A program made the position numbers and the translations under genes. Below the pieces are notes generated by a model that worked only from the letters and a program-made list of their open reading frames with translations, was not told the origin of the DNA and did not search any database. This document shows, one piece after another, positions 27,100 through 35,569 of a stretch of 64,000 nt of DNA. Position 1 is the stretch's first letter. Each line of letters begins with the position of its first letter. Source of the stretch: Verrucomicrobiota bacterium (GTDB lineage Bacteria > Verrucomicrobiota > Verrucomicrobiia > Verrucomicrobiales > Akkermansiaceae). The DNA is taken from the NCBI GenBank assembly GCA_017301995.1, contig JAFLEH010000007.1, forward strand, positions 21,919 through 85,918, read 5' to 3'.

Positions 27100-27423
27100 A
27101 TGCACAGAAGTATCAGAATCACTATCGCCGCACTTTGCCTGATTCAGTGCTTCCTTCTTATCCTGTTGCATGTGAAGACTAGGGAATTGCGATATGCGGA
27201 AAGGGATCGCGGAGGGAAGTTCGAATATGTCGATCGTCAATTGGAAGATGTGACAGACCCTGGCGACAGCTCTATGTTGCTACGATCACTGAAACCCATT
27301 ACTGTCAAGACAGACAAACAATGGATTACGATTATAGCCCTCGAAATCCTCACTTTGGGTTTGTTGATTTGCACCATGATCTTGTGCCTTGTTGTCCCGC
27401 CTCCGACGGAACGTCCGGATTGA
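27100..27423 (+). CDS. Small two-helix membrane protein
   Basis: The 107-residue product has two clear transmembrane helices: residues about 5-24 (ITIAALCLIQCFLLILLHV) and about 75-98 (WITIIALEILTLGLLICTM). A polar loop of about 50 residues lies between them (RYAERDRGGKFEYVDRQLED). No family is recognised. It starts 25 bp after the preceding secreted protein gene and shares its low GC content, so it probably belongs to the same acquired block. If the block is an RHS-type toxin cassette, a membrane immunity or accessory role would be the obvious hypothesis. Confidence 0.5.
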   Translation: MHRSIRITIAALCLIQCFLLILLHVKTRELRYAERDRGGKFEYVDRQLEDVTDPGDSSMLLRSLKPITVKTDKQWITIIALEILTLGLLICTMILCLVVPPPTERPD

Positions 27424-27587
27424 CTGTGGACCGTTTGATCGGCTTCAGCGGTACTCTATGTTTGATTCCGCCTTGCGGCGGTTCCCCTTCGCGGCCTCCG
27501 CGCCGGTCGATCTCGCTTGGCTCGGTTTGTCAGTTCAAAGGGACGACGGCATGACTTTCAACTTCGGGATTCGTGCCATGTCCTCCC

Positions 27588-28187
27588 TCACCCCTCCGCG
27601 AGTTCGGCGGCGAGCCAGCGTTCGAAGGCGGCGTGGTCCGTCAGATCGTATTGGAAACAGCGGAACCCGAACTCGCGGCCGCGCGCGATGTTCTCCGGCA
27701 GATCGTCGATGTAACGGGTGCGGGCGGGATCAAGTTGATAGGCATCGATGGCGTGCTGATAGATCCGCGGATCGGGTTTCATCGCGCCCACCTCGAACGA
27801 GAGTACCGCCTCCTTGAACACGCCGAACTCGGGAAACTCCTCGAACACCCATGGGCAATGGAGCGCGTTGGTGTTGGAAAACAGGATCAGCCGGTGGCCC
27901 CCGGCGGCGAGCCGGTTGACGGCGGGCCACATCGCATCGACCGGAAAAAAGACATGCCGCCAGGCGGAGCGGAACTCGTCGGGGGTGGCGGGACTTTGCA
28001 GCACGCCGAGCGCCCAGGTGACAAACTCATCGGGATCGAGCGCGCCGGTTTCGAATTCGATCCGGCGGTCGAGCAGGGTCGCGATCCGGTCGAACCGCGG
28101 GATGAGTCCCGGCGGCAACAGCTTTGCCAATGAAGGCAGGAAATCGAAGTTCAGGAGTACTTTTCCAATATCGAACAGGAACGTCAT
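27588..28187 (-). CDS. HAD-superfamily sugar-phosphatase-like hydrolase
   Basis: A 199-residue cytoplasmic HAD hydrolase. The nucleophile loop is FDIGKVLLNFD at residues 5-15, with Gly in place of the second Asp as in the YihX branch of the family. Motif II is ILFSNTNAL (Ser near 104), motif III includes the Lys of GAMKPDPRIY (near 137), and motif IV is YIDDLPEN (near 161). YihX-like members dephosphorylate sugar phosphates such as alpha-glucose 1-phosphate. The start at 28185-28187 was chosen because upstream sequence in this frame belongs to the preceding glycosyltransferase gene read out of frame. It follows that gene by 11 bp, so a role in nucleotide-sugar or glycolipid metabolism is plausible. 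Confidence 0.85.
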   Translation of the reverse strand: MTFLFDIGKVLLNFDFLPSLAKLLPPGLIPRFDRIATLLDRRIEFETGALDPDEFVTWALGVLQSPATPDEFRSAWRHVFFPVDAMWPAVNRLAAGGHRLILFSNTNALHCPWVFEEFPEFGVFKEAVLSFEVGAMKPDPRIYQHAIDAYQLDPARTRYIDDLPENIARGREFGFRCFQYDLTDHAAFERWLAAELAEG

Positions 28188-28198
28188 GGAACTGATTG

Positions 28199-29308
28199 TT
28201 AGGAGCGGAGGCGGCTCAGGACGAAGCGCGCTGCGGTTAGGGCGCCGGCATTGCGGTTGTGGCGGGCCAGGGCGGTTTTCATCGACCGCCATGCGGCGGC
28301 CTTGTTGGTTAGGATGCCGCCGAGTTTCTCGGATAGAGCCTCGGGAGTGGCGGCGAGATCGCCGGCGCCGATGGCCTGTAGGAGCCGGAGGTTTCCCTCC
28401 TCCTGGCCTGGCACCAGATGGTGGATGAGCATCGGGCACTCGGCGGCGATCGCTTCGTGGACGGTGGCTCCCCCGGCCTTGCCGACCACCAGGTGGTGGC
28501 TGGTGAGCAGCGAGGGCACCCTGCGGGTCCAGCCGCGCAGCCGGACGCGTCCCGGATAGGCCCGCTTGAGGTTGCGCGCGGCCTGATGGAGTAGCCGGAC
28601 GTTTTTCCCGAGCACGATGGTTAGACAAACCGCGGGATCGGCATCCAGCATGGCCGAACCCATCGCGCCGAGCGACTTGCGCCGAGCGGTCGGGAAGAAC
28701 AGCACCCGGAACGGTTCGCAAGGAGCGTTATCGGGCAGCGGAGGCAACCTTGAGAAGATCGGGTTGACCGGAAATCCGGTGTCGATGATCCGGTCGGCGG
28801 ACATCGGGTGATCGGTCATCGCCTCGCGGGTGGCCGGATCGGTCACCAGCCAGAAATCGGACGGCGCGCGCAGCCATGCGGAGTTGATTTCCATCGAATC
28901 CGTGACCACCGTGAATATGGGCAGCCGTCCGCCCGATTTTCCGAAGATCCGATCCAACAGATAGGGATAGAGCGGATAGGTGCTGACCACCGCGGTGGGC
29001 CGGAACTCATCGATTGCCCAGGCCAGCCAGGCTTGCGGCTTGCGGGTGGTCAGTTTTCCGGAACGGTTGAAATCCACGTTGTCGATGGAGTCGTAGATGG
29101 CCTTCCAGACCCGCGGGAGATGATCGGTGGCGAACCGGTAGAGGCGCTCCACGACCCGGGTGGTGATCGGTGTGGCGGTGAGGCACGGGTCGCAGACGCG
29201 GGTGATGGCTCCGAGTTCGCCGAGGGCCAGGCCGAGGTTGCGCGCGGCGCTGTTGTGCCCCTCGCCGAAGGCGGCGGTCAGGATCAGAATGCGCGGAGGT
29301 TCGGACAT
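28199..29308 (-). CDS. Diacylglycerol glucosyltransferase-like glycosyltransferase (MGDG synthase/UgtP type)
   Basis: A 369-residue GT-B enzyme. The N-terminal domain carries the MGDG-synthase signature ILTAAFGEGHNSAARNL at about residues 8-24. The C-terminal domain has the GT28-type nucleotide-sugar site VVGKAGGATVHEAIAAECPML followed by QEEGNLR. Family members transfer glucose or galactose from UDP-sugars to diacylglycerol at the cytoplasmic face of the membrane; processive and non-processive types cannot be told apart by eye. The start at 29306-29308 (MSEPPRILIL) matches the family. It is divergent from the hypothetical gene at 29372 and forms an operon with the HAD phosphatase. Confidence 0.85.
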   Translation of the reverse strand: MSEPPRILILTAAFGEGHNSAARNLGLALGELGAITRVCDPCLTATPITTRVVERLYRFATDHLPRVWKAIYDSIDNVDFNRSGKLTTRKPQAWLAWAIDEFRPTAVVSTYPLYPYLLDRIFGKSGGRLPIFTVVTDSMEINSAWLRAPSDFWLVTDPATREAMTDHPMSADRIIDTGFPVNPIFSRLPPLPDNAPCEPFRVLFFPTARRKSLGAMGSAMLDADPAVCLTIVLGKNVRLLHQAARNLKRAYPGRVRLRGWTRRVPSLLTSHHLVVGKAGGATVHEAIAAECPMLIHHLVPGQEEGNLRLLQAIGAGDLAATPEALSEKLGGILTNKAAAWRSMKTALARHNRNAGALTAARFVLSRLRS

Positions 29309-29371
29309 GGTGTGGGAGGGCGAACGGGTTTTATCGCGAATGCGGCGTTGCGTCGATGGCGATTTTCGGTT

Positions 29372-30499
29372 ATGAGTGGCGCGGCGATGGCGCGGGAACG
29401 GAAACCAATCGAACTTAGACCGGTGGAGGAGGCTCCGATCCGGGAGGAGGAGATCGTGCGGTTGGAGAAGGACACGGTGGTGGTGAAGGTGGTTCAGGAG
29501 AGGGTGGAAACGCGTCCCGTTCCGGAGGCGCGTCTGGAGGTGCCGGACCATTCCGAGACTGAGACGAAGCGCACCCATGAGCCTGGAGTGGAGGTTCTGA
29601 TGGAGGGCGAGGCGGCGACCGCGCTTGCCGACGAACACTCCTGGGGTTCGACCGAGGCGGCCAAGAATCCTCTCCCGTGGGGTTGGTTCGCGCTGCTGGG
29701 CGTGACTCTTGCCGGAGCGGTGGTGTGGTCGGTCAGCCGGATGGTCGAAGGGAAAGGCGAGGTAGTGGAGGTCAGGCAGGAAGCCGAGGCAAAGGCGACC
29801 ATCGCCGAAATATCCGATGACAAGCTTGCCGCGCAGCTCGACCGATTGGAGGCGGTGGTGCGGAAATACTGCGAGGCGTCAACCGTAGAGGAGATGGCCC
29901 GTTGGGTAAGACATCCCGAACGGGTGCGACCGCTGATGGAAAAGTACTATTCGGCGAACCCGCTGCAGCCGTTGGGTTTCCGCCGCCAGAAGGATTTCCA
30001 AGGAGCGATGCTGGAGGCCAAGACAAGCTTTTGGGTGGTGAAGGTGGAAACCGGGGCCGGCAAAACCAAAGCGTTGCTGGTGGAGGAGGCGGAGGATGGC
30101 ACTTTCGGCGTGGATTGGGAAACCGCCGTGGTCTATCAGCCGATGCCGTGGGATGAATACGCGAAAACCCGCCCCAAAGGCAGCCGCTTGGATTTCCGGG
30201 TGCACGTGACCAGCGACAACTTTTTCAGCCACGAATTCGCGAACGCCGACCAGTGGGCTTGCTACCGGCTCAACATTCCCGGGTCCGAGGAAACCCTGTG
30301 GGGATACGTACCGAAAGGCGGACAACGCGATATGCTTCTCTCCGGTCTTTTGGATCGCAATCCCGATCCCAACCGGTCGGTGGCGGTGGTGCTCAGGCTG
30401 TCGCTGCCCGAGCAATTGGAGTCACGCCGGGGCGTGATCATCGACAAGGTGCTTAGCACGCGCTGGCTGTTCATCGATCCTCCGGACGAGGCCGAATGA
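29372..30499 (+). CDS. Hypothetical single-pass membrane protein
   Basis: I do not recognise this 375-residue protein. An ATG at 29387 is an alternative start. The first about 100 residues are highly charged, rich in Glu, Arg and Val (VRLEKDTVVVKVVQERVETRP). One transmembrane helix follows (WGWFALLGVTLAGAVVWSV, about residues 103-122). The remaining 250 residues would be periplasmic and appear folded: a helical segment (AAQLDRLEAVVRKY) and then a beta-rich part with SFWVVKVETGAGKTKALLVEE and YRLNIPGSEETLWGYV. It precedes the sulfatase-like gene by 28 bp on the same strand, which suggests co-transcription. Confidence 0.7.
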   Translation: MSGAAMARERKPIELRPVEEAPIREEEIVRLEKDTVVVKVVQERVETRPVPEARLEVPDHSETETKRTHEPGVEVLMEGEAATALADEHSWGSTEAAKNPLPWGWFALLGVTLAGAVVWSVSRMVEGKGEVVEVRQEAEAKATIAEISDDKLAAQLDRLEAVVRKYCEASTVEEMARWVRHPERVRPLMEKYYSANPLQPLGFRRQKDFQGAMLEAKTSFWVVKVETGAGKTKALLVEEAEDGTFGVDWETAVVYQPMPWDEYAKTRPKGSRLDFRVHVTSDNFFSHEFANADQWACYRLNIPGSEETLWGYVPKGGQRDMLLSGLLDRNPDPNRSVAVVLRLSLPEQLESRRGVIIDKVLSTRWLFIDPPDEAE

Positions 30500-30527
30500 T
30501 TCTCATCCATCCGATTTTAGCTATTCC

Positions 30528-32717
30528 GTGAATTCCGAGACTCCGTCCGCAGATCCATCGTCCAAGAGCCGCCCCCGAGCCGGATTTTTCTCCGTGCTGG
30601 CCGGGGTGGCCGCCTATTTCGCCTTCCAATATGGTGCCGCGATCTGGCGGCTGGCCAACCAGTCCACCGGCATGGAAAACAAGTTCAGCAAGCTCGCGCG
30701 GGACGAATACCTCGGGTTTCTCGCGTGGCAGAACGTGCGGATGCTGGTGGCCTACGCGATCGTCGCGGTCCTTGGCGCGGTGATCCTGCAGCCGTTTGTG
30801 AGCTGGTGGACCGGTCGTTCGCGGTTTGTCCGCGGGTGGGCCGTGGCGCTGCGTGCCGTGGCGCTCACGGCGGTGGCACAGACGTATTGCACGATGCGGT
30901 TGTTGGACACGCGGCCGTATTTCCTCAACGAGGCCAGCTTCGGGCATTGGTATTTCCGGATCATCGACTGGATTCCCGCCGGGGTGAAACCGGGAGCGTT
31001 TTTCGTGTTATTCACGGTGGTGCCGCTGGCGGTGGTGGTCATTGCGCTCGGCTGGCAGATCAAGCGCCGCGGCCGCAAGGCGTGGGCCGCCGCCGCGGTA
31101 ATGCTGTTAGCCATCGTGCTCGCCAAATGGGCGGTCCCGGCCATGAGCCGCCCCACCCAGGCGTCCCGCAAGGGGAAACACCCCAACATCCTGATCCTCG
31201 CCTCCGATTCGCTGCGCGGAGACAAGCTGGGCTGCGCCGGGTACCGTCCCAAACGGACCGACGGAGCGGCCGCCGCGGGCGTTTCTCCCAACATCGACGC
31301 CCTCGCGGCCAAATCGGTCCGTTTCGAGCGCTGCTACTCGCCGATCGGTTCCACCATGGAGTCCGGCGTGTCGTTCATGTCCTCCCAATACCCGCAGACC
31401 CACGGCATCCGCCAGATGTATCCCAACCGCGATGCGGTGGAGAAAGCGATGCGGTCCGTGACGCCGATGGCCTCGCTGCTGCGCGAGCGTGGCTACCAAA
31501 CATCGGCGATCGGCGACTGGTGCGCGGGTTATTGCGAGGTGGTGCCGCTGGGATTCGAGGACATATCGGTTTCCACGTTTGACAATTTCAAGATCTATAT
31601 GAGCCAGGCGGTGGTGCTGGCGCATTTCATCGTGCCGCTCTACTTCGACAACGCCTTCGGCTACACCGTGTTTCCGGAGTTGGAGTCGTTCGCGCAGTTT
31701 GTCACGCCGGAGGTGGTGACCTCGCGCGTGGAGGACCGCCTGGACAAGGCCGCCAAGAGCGACCGGCCATTTTTCTGGCATGTTTTCTACTCCTGCAACC
31801 ACCTGCCCTACCGCAGCCCGGAACCGTATTGCAGCCTGTTCACCGATCCGGCCTATCAGGGAAAAAACAAAACCGGCGTTGACTTCGATATCGACTCGTT
31901 CATCGGCGGCACCGACCTCGAATCGAAATGGAAGGCTCTGCCGCCGCCGGAAGTCGAGCAGATCCGCGGACTCTACGACGGCCGCACGCGGCACTTCGAC
32001 GACTGTGTCGGCCGCGTGCTCGCCGCGCTCAAACGCAACGGCCTGGAGGACGACACCATCGTGATCATCACCGCCGACCACGGCGACGATCTCTACGAAC
32101 CCGGTGTCACGCTCGGCCACGGACTCACCTTCAACGGCGGCGTCCGCGCCAATATGGTGCCGATGATCGTCCATGTGCCCGGCGTCGAACCCCGCGTGAT
32201 TCCGGAAAGCGTGCGGATGATCGACGTCATGCCGACTCTCGCCGATCTAACCGGCGTGGAAAAACCCGCCAACTGGGAGGGCCGCAGTTTCGCCGGATGG
32301 ATGAAAGGCACGGAAACGCCGGAATACCGGCCGTTTTACGGCGAGACCGGGTTTCCGTTCATCCAATTCCGTGTGCCCGGCATCGAGCGCCCCAAGCTGC
32401 CGCCGATGGACGAGATGACCTTCATTGACAAAACCTTCCGATATCAATTCGTCCTCAAACCGCAATACCTGGAACCGCTGATCAACGCCAAGCAGCGCTG
32501 CCTGCGCACCCGCGATTGGAAGATCGTCTGCACCCCCACCGCTGATGGCAAACGCCATTTCGGGTTGTTCCACCTGGCCTCCGATCCCGATGGCGAACAC
32601 GACCTCGCCGCCACCCGGCCGGAAGTGTTAGCCCCGATGCGCGCCGCGATGGAACGCTGGATCGACCAGCAGGCCGAATCATCCATCCGCGAGATCTTCC
32701 CGCAGGGGGAGCCGTAG
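30528..32717 (+). CDS. Membrane-anchored sulfatase-like hydrolase/transferase
   Basis: A 729-residue protein with a GTG start. The first about 210 residues hold roughly four to five membrane helices, then a periplasmic alkaline phosphatase/sulfatase fold begins at HPNILILASDSLRGDKLGCAGY. Other fold markers are ITADHGDDLYEPGVTLGHGL (metal-binding Asp-His) and LASDPDGEHDL. The formylglycine motif C/S-x-P-x-R of true sulfatases is absent; the equivalent region reads CYSPIGSTMESGVSFMSS. There a Thr or Ser could act as nucleophile, as in LtaS- and EptA-like phosphotransferases. The topology also resembles those enzymes. A phospho-group transferase or phosphatase acting on envelope lipids or glycans fits better than sulfatase; the substrate is unknown. 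Confidence 0.82.
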   Translation: MNSETPSADPSSKSRPRAGFFSVLAGVAAYFAFQYGAAIWRLANQSTGMENKFSKLARDEYLGFLAWQNVRMLVAYAIVAVLGAVILQPFVSWWTGRSRFVRGWAVALRAVALTAVAQTYCTMRLLDTRPYFLNEASFGHWYFRIIDWIPAGVKPGAFFVLFTVVPLAVVVIALGWQIKRRGRKAWAAAAVMLLAIVLAKWAVPAMSRPTQASRKGKHPNILILASDSLRGDKLGCAGYRPKRTDGAAAAGVSPNIDALAAKSVRFERCYSPIGSTMESGVSFMSSQYPQTHGIRQMYPNRDAVEKAMRSVTPMASLLRERGYQTSAIGDWCAGYCEVVPLGFEDISVSTFDNFKIYMSQAVVLAHFIVPLYFDNAFGYTVFPELESFAQFVTPEVVTSRVEDRLDKAAKSDRPFFWHVFYSCNHLPYRSPEPYCSLFTDPAYQGKNKTGVDFDIDSFIGGTDLESKWKALPPPEVEQIRGLYDGRTRHFDDCVGRVLAALKRNGLEDDTIVIITADHGDDLYEPGVTLGHGLTFNGGVRANMVPMIVHVPGVEPRVIPESVRMIDVMPTLADLTGVEKPANWEGRSFAGWMKGTETPEYRPFYGETGFPFIQFRVPGIERPKLPPMDEMTFIDKTFRYQFVLKPQYLEPLINAKQRCLRTRDWKIVCTPTADGKRHFGLFHLASDPDGEHDLAATRPEVLAPMRAAMERWIDQQAESSIREIFPQGEP

Positions 32718-33377
32718 GAAAGTTTCAAGTGGGTAAGTTTCAAGTGGCGGAAGAAAGCGCGCGGGTTTCACTTCATTCACTCTCAGAATTCAAAAACGAA
32801 ACCGTAAGTTGGAATGTCCCGAGCATCCGTTTTTACCACTGAGGGACTGAAAATCACTGATTCCCCTGAAATGATTTTTGATAGGGGGGGATCGATCCCA
32901 TCCATCAATCGGTGCTTCCCCATTCTTCTCCAAAAATCAGCTTTCTCAGTGGCAAATCGGGTGTCCAAACTACCCTGAACTTCGGATATCGGATTAAATC
33001 TTGAATTACCGCCATCTTCCTTCGCTTTCAGTCTCCTGAGTAACTTGACACAACCGGAGCGAAGCGGAGATGGACCGGAGGTCAAATTCCACCAATTTTC
33101 ACGGATTCAGAGGAACACCGAGAAAGCAAAAATTCGTGAAAATCCGTGAAATTCGTGTCAAACCGGAGCCGGGAAGTTACTGCCACCTCCCTAACCGCCC
33201 CGGGTTCCCCGCTTGAATCTTGAAGTGGGAGGGTCTTCTCGAGCGACTCACCCTCCCTTGGCTCCCTTCCATGAAATCGGGGAAATCTCCGGTTCCGTGT
33301 GATTTTTCCTGCCGCGCGTGTTCCCGCTTGTCATCCGGGCGGGGCGGGGGCATTCTCCCGGCGCCCCGCACTTTCCC
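32718..33377. other. 660-bp intergenic region with short repeats
   Basis: No gene is convincingly supported here. It opens with a direct repeat AAGTTTCAAGTGG at 32720-32732 and 32735-32747, immediately after the sulfatase-like stop codon. A 100-codon frame on the minus strand (32783-33085) exists but has no family match, no leader and no neighbour support. An inverted, phased CACGGATT/ATTCGTG repeat lies at 33090-33160. The segment is lower in GC than the flanking genes. Confidence 0.6.
33090..33160. repeat. Phased inverted repeat with CACGGATT / AATCCGTG words
   Basis: The left part (ATTTTCACGGATT, about 33093-33107) is inverted relative to the right part (about 33128-33160), where ATTCGTGAA, AATCCGTGAA and ATTCGTGTCA follow each other at 10-bp steps. 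It has the same architecture as the elements at 10419-10565 and in the terminal tandem repeat, but a different consensus. It could form a long imperfect hairpin. Confidence 0.5.
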
Positions 33378-34151
33378 ATGAACCTCCACCGTTCCCTTAT
33401 CGCCGCCGCTTTGGTTTCCGTCACGGCTTCCGCTGAAACGCCGAAGATTTTCGCCGGATTGCTCGAAGAGGGCGTGCCGATGCGCGGCGAGGTGGGGATT
33501 GTGCTTCCGCCGCGGGAGATCGACCGGTTTGTCGCCAAGGTGGAGGCCGCCGCGCGCCAGGATCCGAAGTGGTTCAAGGAGTTTTCCGCCAAGGCGAAGC
33601 CCGGCGTGCCGCTGCCGTTCGATCCCAAACTGGGTCTCACCCAGGAGGAATACGACGAATACCGCGCGCTGTGGGCCAAGCGCGAGTTCAAGCGCAAGGA
33701 GGAGGTGCTGCTGCAGCTCCGCAAGAGCGTGGGCGATACCTGGATCATCACCGCCACCGGCCAGGCCGGTTGCATTTCGACGCTGCGCTACAATTCCACC
33801 ACGGATTCGTACAATTCGCCTAACGGGGAGTTGAAGCGCATCGATGACATCAAGGCCGACGCCGACAGCATTCTGGGCGCGTGGAGCGGCAAGGAGTGGA
33901 AATTCGAGGAGGAAACGTCGCTGGGCAAGTCCAAGGAAAACATCGCGCTTGGAAAATTGGAAGCCACCGGGCACGGGCTGATCGTCTATCGGTTCCAGGA
34001 GGTTTCCAGCGAGGGAACCACGGTGGTGGACCGCAGCGTGGTGATCCGTTTCACCCCCGGCAAGGCGGGACAGATCAAGCTGCCGGACGCCAAGGTACCC
34101 GACGCCAAAACCCCGGCCAAACCCGCGGGCAAGACGACCCCGAAACGCTAA
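33378..34151 (+). CDS. Hypothetical secreted protein
   Basis: The 257-residue protein starts with a short signal peptide (MNLHRSLIAAALVSVTASAETP); an upstream in-frame start at 33318 would precede it with unlikely sequence. The mature protein has a helical, charged first half (EEYDEYRALWAKREFKRKEEVLLQLRK) and a beta-rich second half that looks like a lipocalin- or calycin-type barrel edge (DTWIITATGQAGCISTLRYN, GHGLIVYRFQEV). It ends in a Pro/Lys/Ala-rich tail (about residues 235-257) that may contact the envelope. No family is recognised. It is 8 bp upstream of the AsmA-like gene and probably shares its transcript. Confidence 0.7.
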   Translation: MNLHRSLIAAALVSVTASAETPKIFAGLLEEGVPMRGEVGIVLPPREIDRFVAKVEAAARQDPKWFKEFSAKAKPGVPLPFDPKLGLTQEEYDEYRALWAKREFKRKEEVLLQLRKSVGDTWIITATGQAGCISTLRYNSTTDSYNSPNGELKRIDDIKADADSILGAWSGKEWKFEEETSLGKSKENIALGKLEATGHGLIVYRFQEVSSEGTTVVDRSVVIRFTPGKAGQIKLPDAKVPDAKTPAKPAGKTTPKR

Positions 34152-34159
34152 CCAACACC

Positions 34160-35569
34160 ATGGATCCCGACGGGCCGGTCACGGTCGTGAAGCGCCGCCG
34201 GTTGGGGAAGTGGCTGAGACGGCTGGCGGCGTTTTTTTTGTTAGCTCCGCCGCTCGGTTTCGGCCTCAGCAACGCATGTCTCGGCTCGAAGTGGGGTAGG
34301 GAAGCCATCGCCTCGCGGATCAGCCGGCGCTGCGGGCTGGAAACCCGGATCGCCGGAGCATCGTGGTCGCCATGGAACGGCATCTCCCTGCGCGGCCTCG
34401 AGATCGCCCAACCGGAGCAGCTCGGCGGTCTGGCGAAGGAACCGCTGTTGGCTCTGGAAACCGTGCGGATCACGCCCGTTTGGCGCGGGCTTTTGCGCGG
34501 TCGTCCGGTCATCCGCGAGGTGGATGTGAAACGGCCGCGGGTTGTTCTAACCGTCGAAATGCTGTCGCACCTTGCGGGCCGGATGCAGCCGACCGCCGGG
34601 CCTCAGGTCGCCGTGGCGGAGCCGCCCGCGACCGGACCCGCCACTCCGCCGGAAGCGCCGCCGCCGCACGAGGGCGTTCCTAACACTCCCGCGCAACCGC
34701 CAACGCAGTCGCCGGTTCCCCAGCCGGTGGCGACTGGGCCCACCGCATGGCTCAGGGTGGAGTCCGCCGAAATCCGCGTGATCGGAGCGGCGGGCGGACG
34801 GGTCTGGCTGGAAACCGCGGGAGTCGATGCCGCCGTGCCGTTGGGGGGCGCGGCCGCGGACGGCCATGTTTCGATAGGCAGCCTGGATCTGGCGGGAAAC
34901 CGTGTTCTATCCGAAACGAAGGTTCCGCTCCAGTGGCAGGCCCCGTTTCTAACCATGGAACAGCGGGCGCTTCGGGTGGCGGGCGTCAATGGCATCTGCG
35001 TTGCCAGGCTGGCGCTCCTGCCCGGGCTGCCGGTCCAGATCGCCGCCGAAGTTCCGCCGCAGGCGCTGCCCGCCGTCACGGGTCCCGGCGGAATGTCGGG
35101 CGAGGCGCGCGAGGTTTTCCTCCGGGCCGGGTTTTCCGGCGTTCTAACCGCCCCGCGGACCTGGCAGGGCGAGCTGGCGGCGGCCGCGGCCGGCGTGACC
35201 GTGCGGGATTCCGGGCAAACCGTCGCCTTCGACACGGCAGCGGGCACCGCGTTGCTCCGCGGCGGGATGCTGGCCGTTCCGGACGCCAGAATGTTGGGCG
35301 AGGATCTTTCGTTGTTAGGAAACGGCATGGTGCTGGGCGATGGCGGCCTATCCGCCGTGCTGCGGATCACCGCGCCGCCCGAAACCGCCGTGGCACTCGT
35401 CCGCCGGATGTTTCCCGATCTCAAGGAAGACCCCAAGCCGGTCCCGCTTTCCTCGCCGCAGCGCGCGGCGCTGGACCTCACTCTATCCGGATCGGTCCGC
35501 GAACCGCTGCTGCGGATCGGCGCTCCGGATCCGGACCAACCCTCCGAAACCCCACCCCCACCGCCATGA
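34160..35569 (+). CDS. AsmA/TamB-like membrane-anchored periplasmic protein
   Basis: A 469-residue protein with one N-terminal membrane helix (LAAFFLLAPPLGFGLSNACLG, about residues 20-40). It is followed by the pattern typical of AsmA-like proteins: GLETRIAGASWSPWNGISLRGLEI, LLALETVRITPVWRGLLRGRPVIREVDVKRPRV, with a basic-aromatic anchor and repeating beta strands. A Pro-rich linker at about residues 155-190 separates two beta-rich parts. AsmA family members bridge the inner and outer membranes and take part in phospholipid transport or outer-membrane assembly. The product is shorter than typical AsmA/TamB, so the exact subfamily is uncertain. Its stop overlaps the rsmD start (ATGA), and the gene cluster continues into waaA. 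Confidence 0.7.
   Translation: MDPDGPVTVVKRRRLGKWLRRLAAFFLLAPPLGFGLSNACLGSKWGREAIASRISRRCGLETRIAGASWSPWNGISLRGLEIAQPEQLGGLAKEPLLALETVRITPVWRGLLRGRPVIREVDVKRPRVVLTVEMLSHLAGRMQPTAGPQVAVAEPPATGPATPPEAPPPHEGVPNTPAQPPTQSPVPQPVATGPTAWLRVESAEIRVIGAAGGRVWLETAGVDAAVPLGGAAADGHVSIGSLDLAGNRVLSETKVPLQWQAPFLTMEQRALRVAGVNGICVARLALLPGLPVQIAAEVPPQALPAVTGPGGMSGEAREVFLRAGFSGVLTAPRTWQGELAAAAAGVTVRDSGQTVAFDTAAGTALLRGGMLAVPDARMLGEDLSLLGNGMVLGDGGLSAVLRITAPPETAVALVRRMFPDLKEDPKPVPLSSPQRAALDLTLSGSVREPLLRIGAPDPDQPSETPPPPP

Noticed and set aside
27424..27587. Plus-strand frames over the RHS block end
   Set aside because: They run into the antisense of the HAD gene and show Arg/Pro-rich shadow composition.
32783..33085. 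100-codon minus-strand frame
   Set aside because: No recognisable domain, no signal or start context, AT-shifted intergenic composition; kept only as a remark in the intergenic entry.
34747..35565. Long open frame overlapping the AsmA-like gene and continuing into rsmD
   Set aside because: The upstream part is Arg/Gly-rich shadow of the AsmA-like frame; the true rsmD start is the ATG at 35566.
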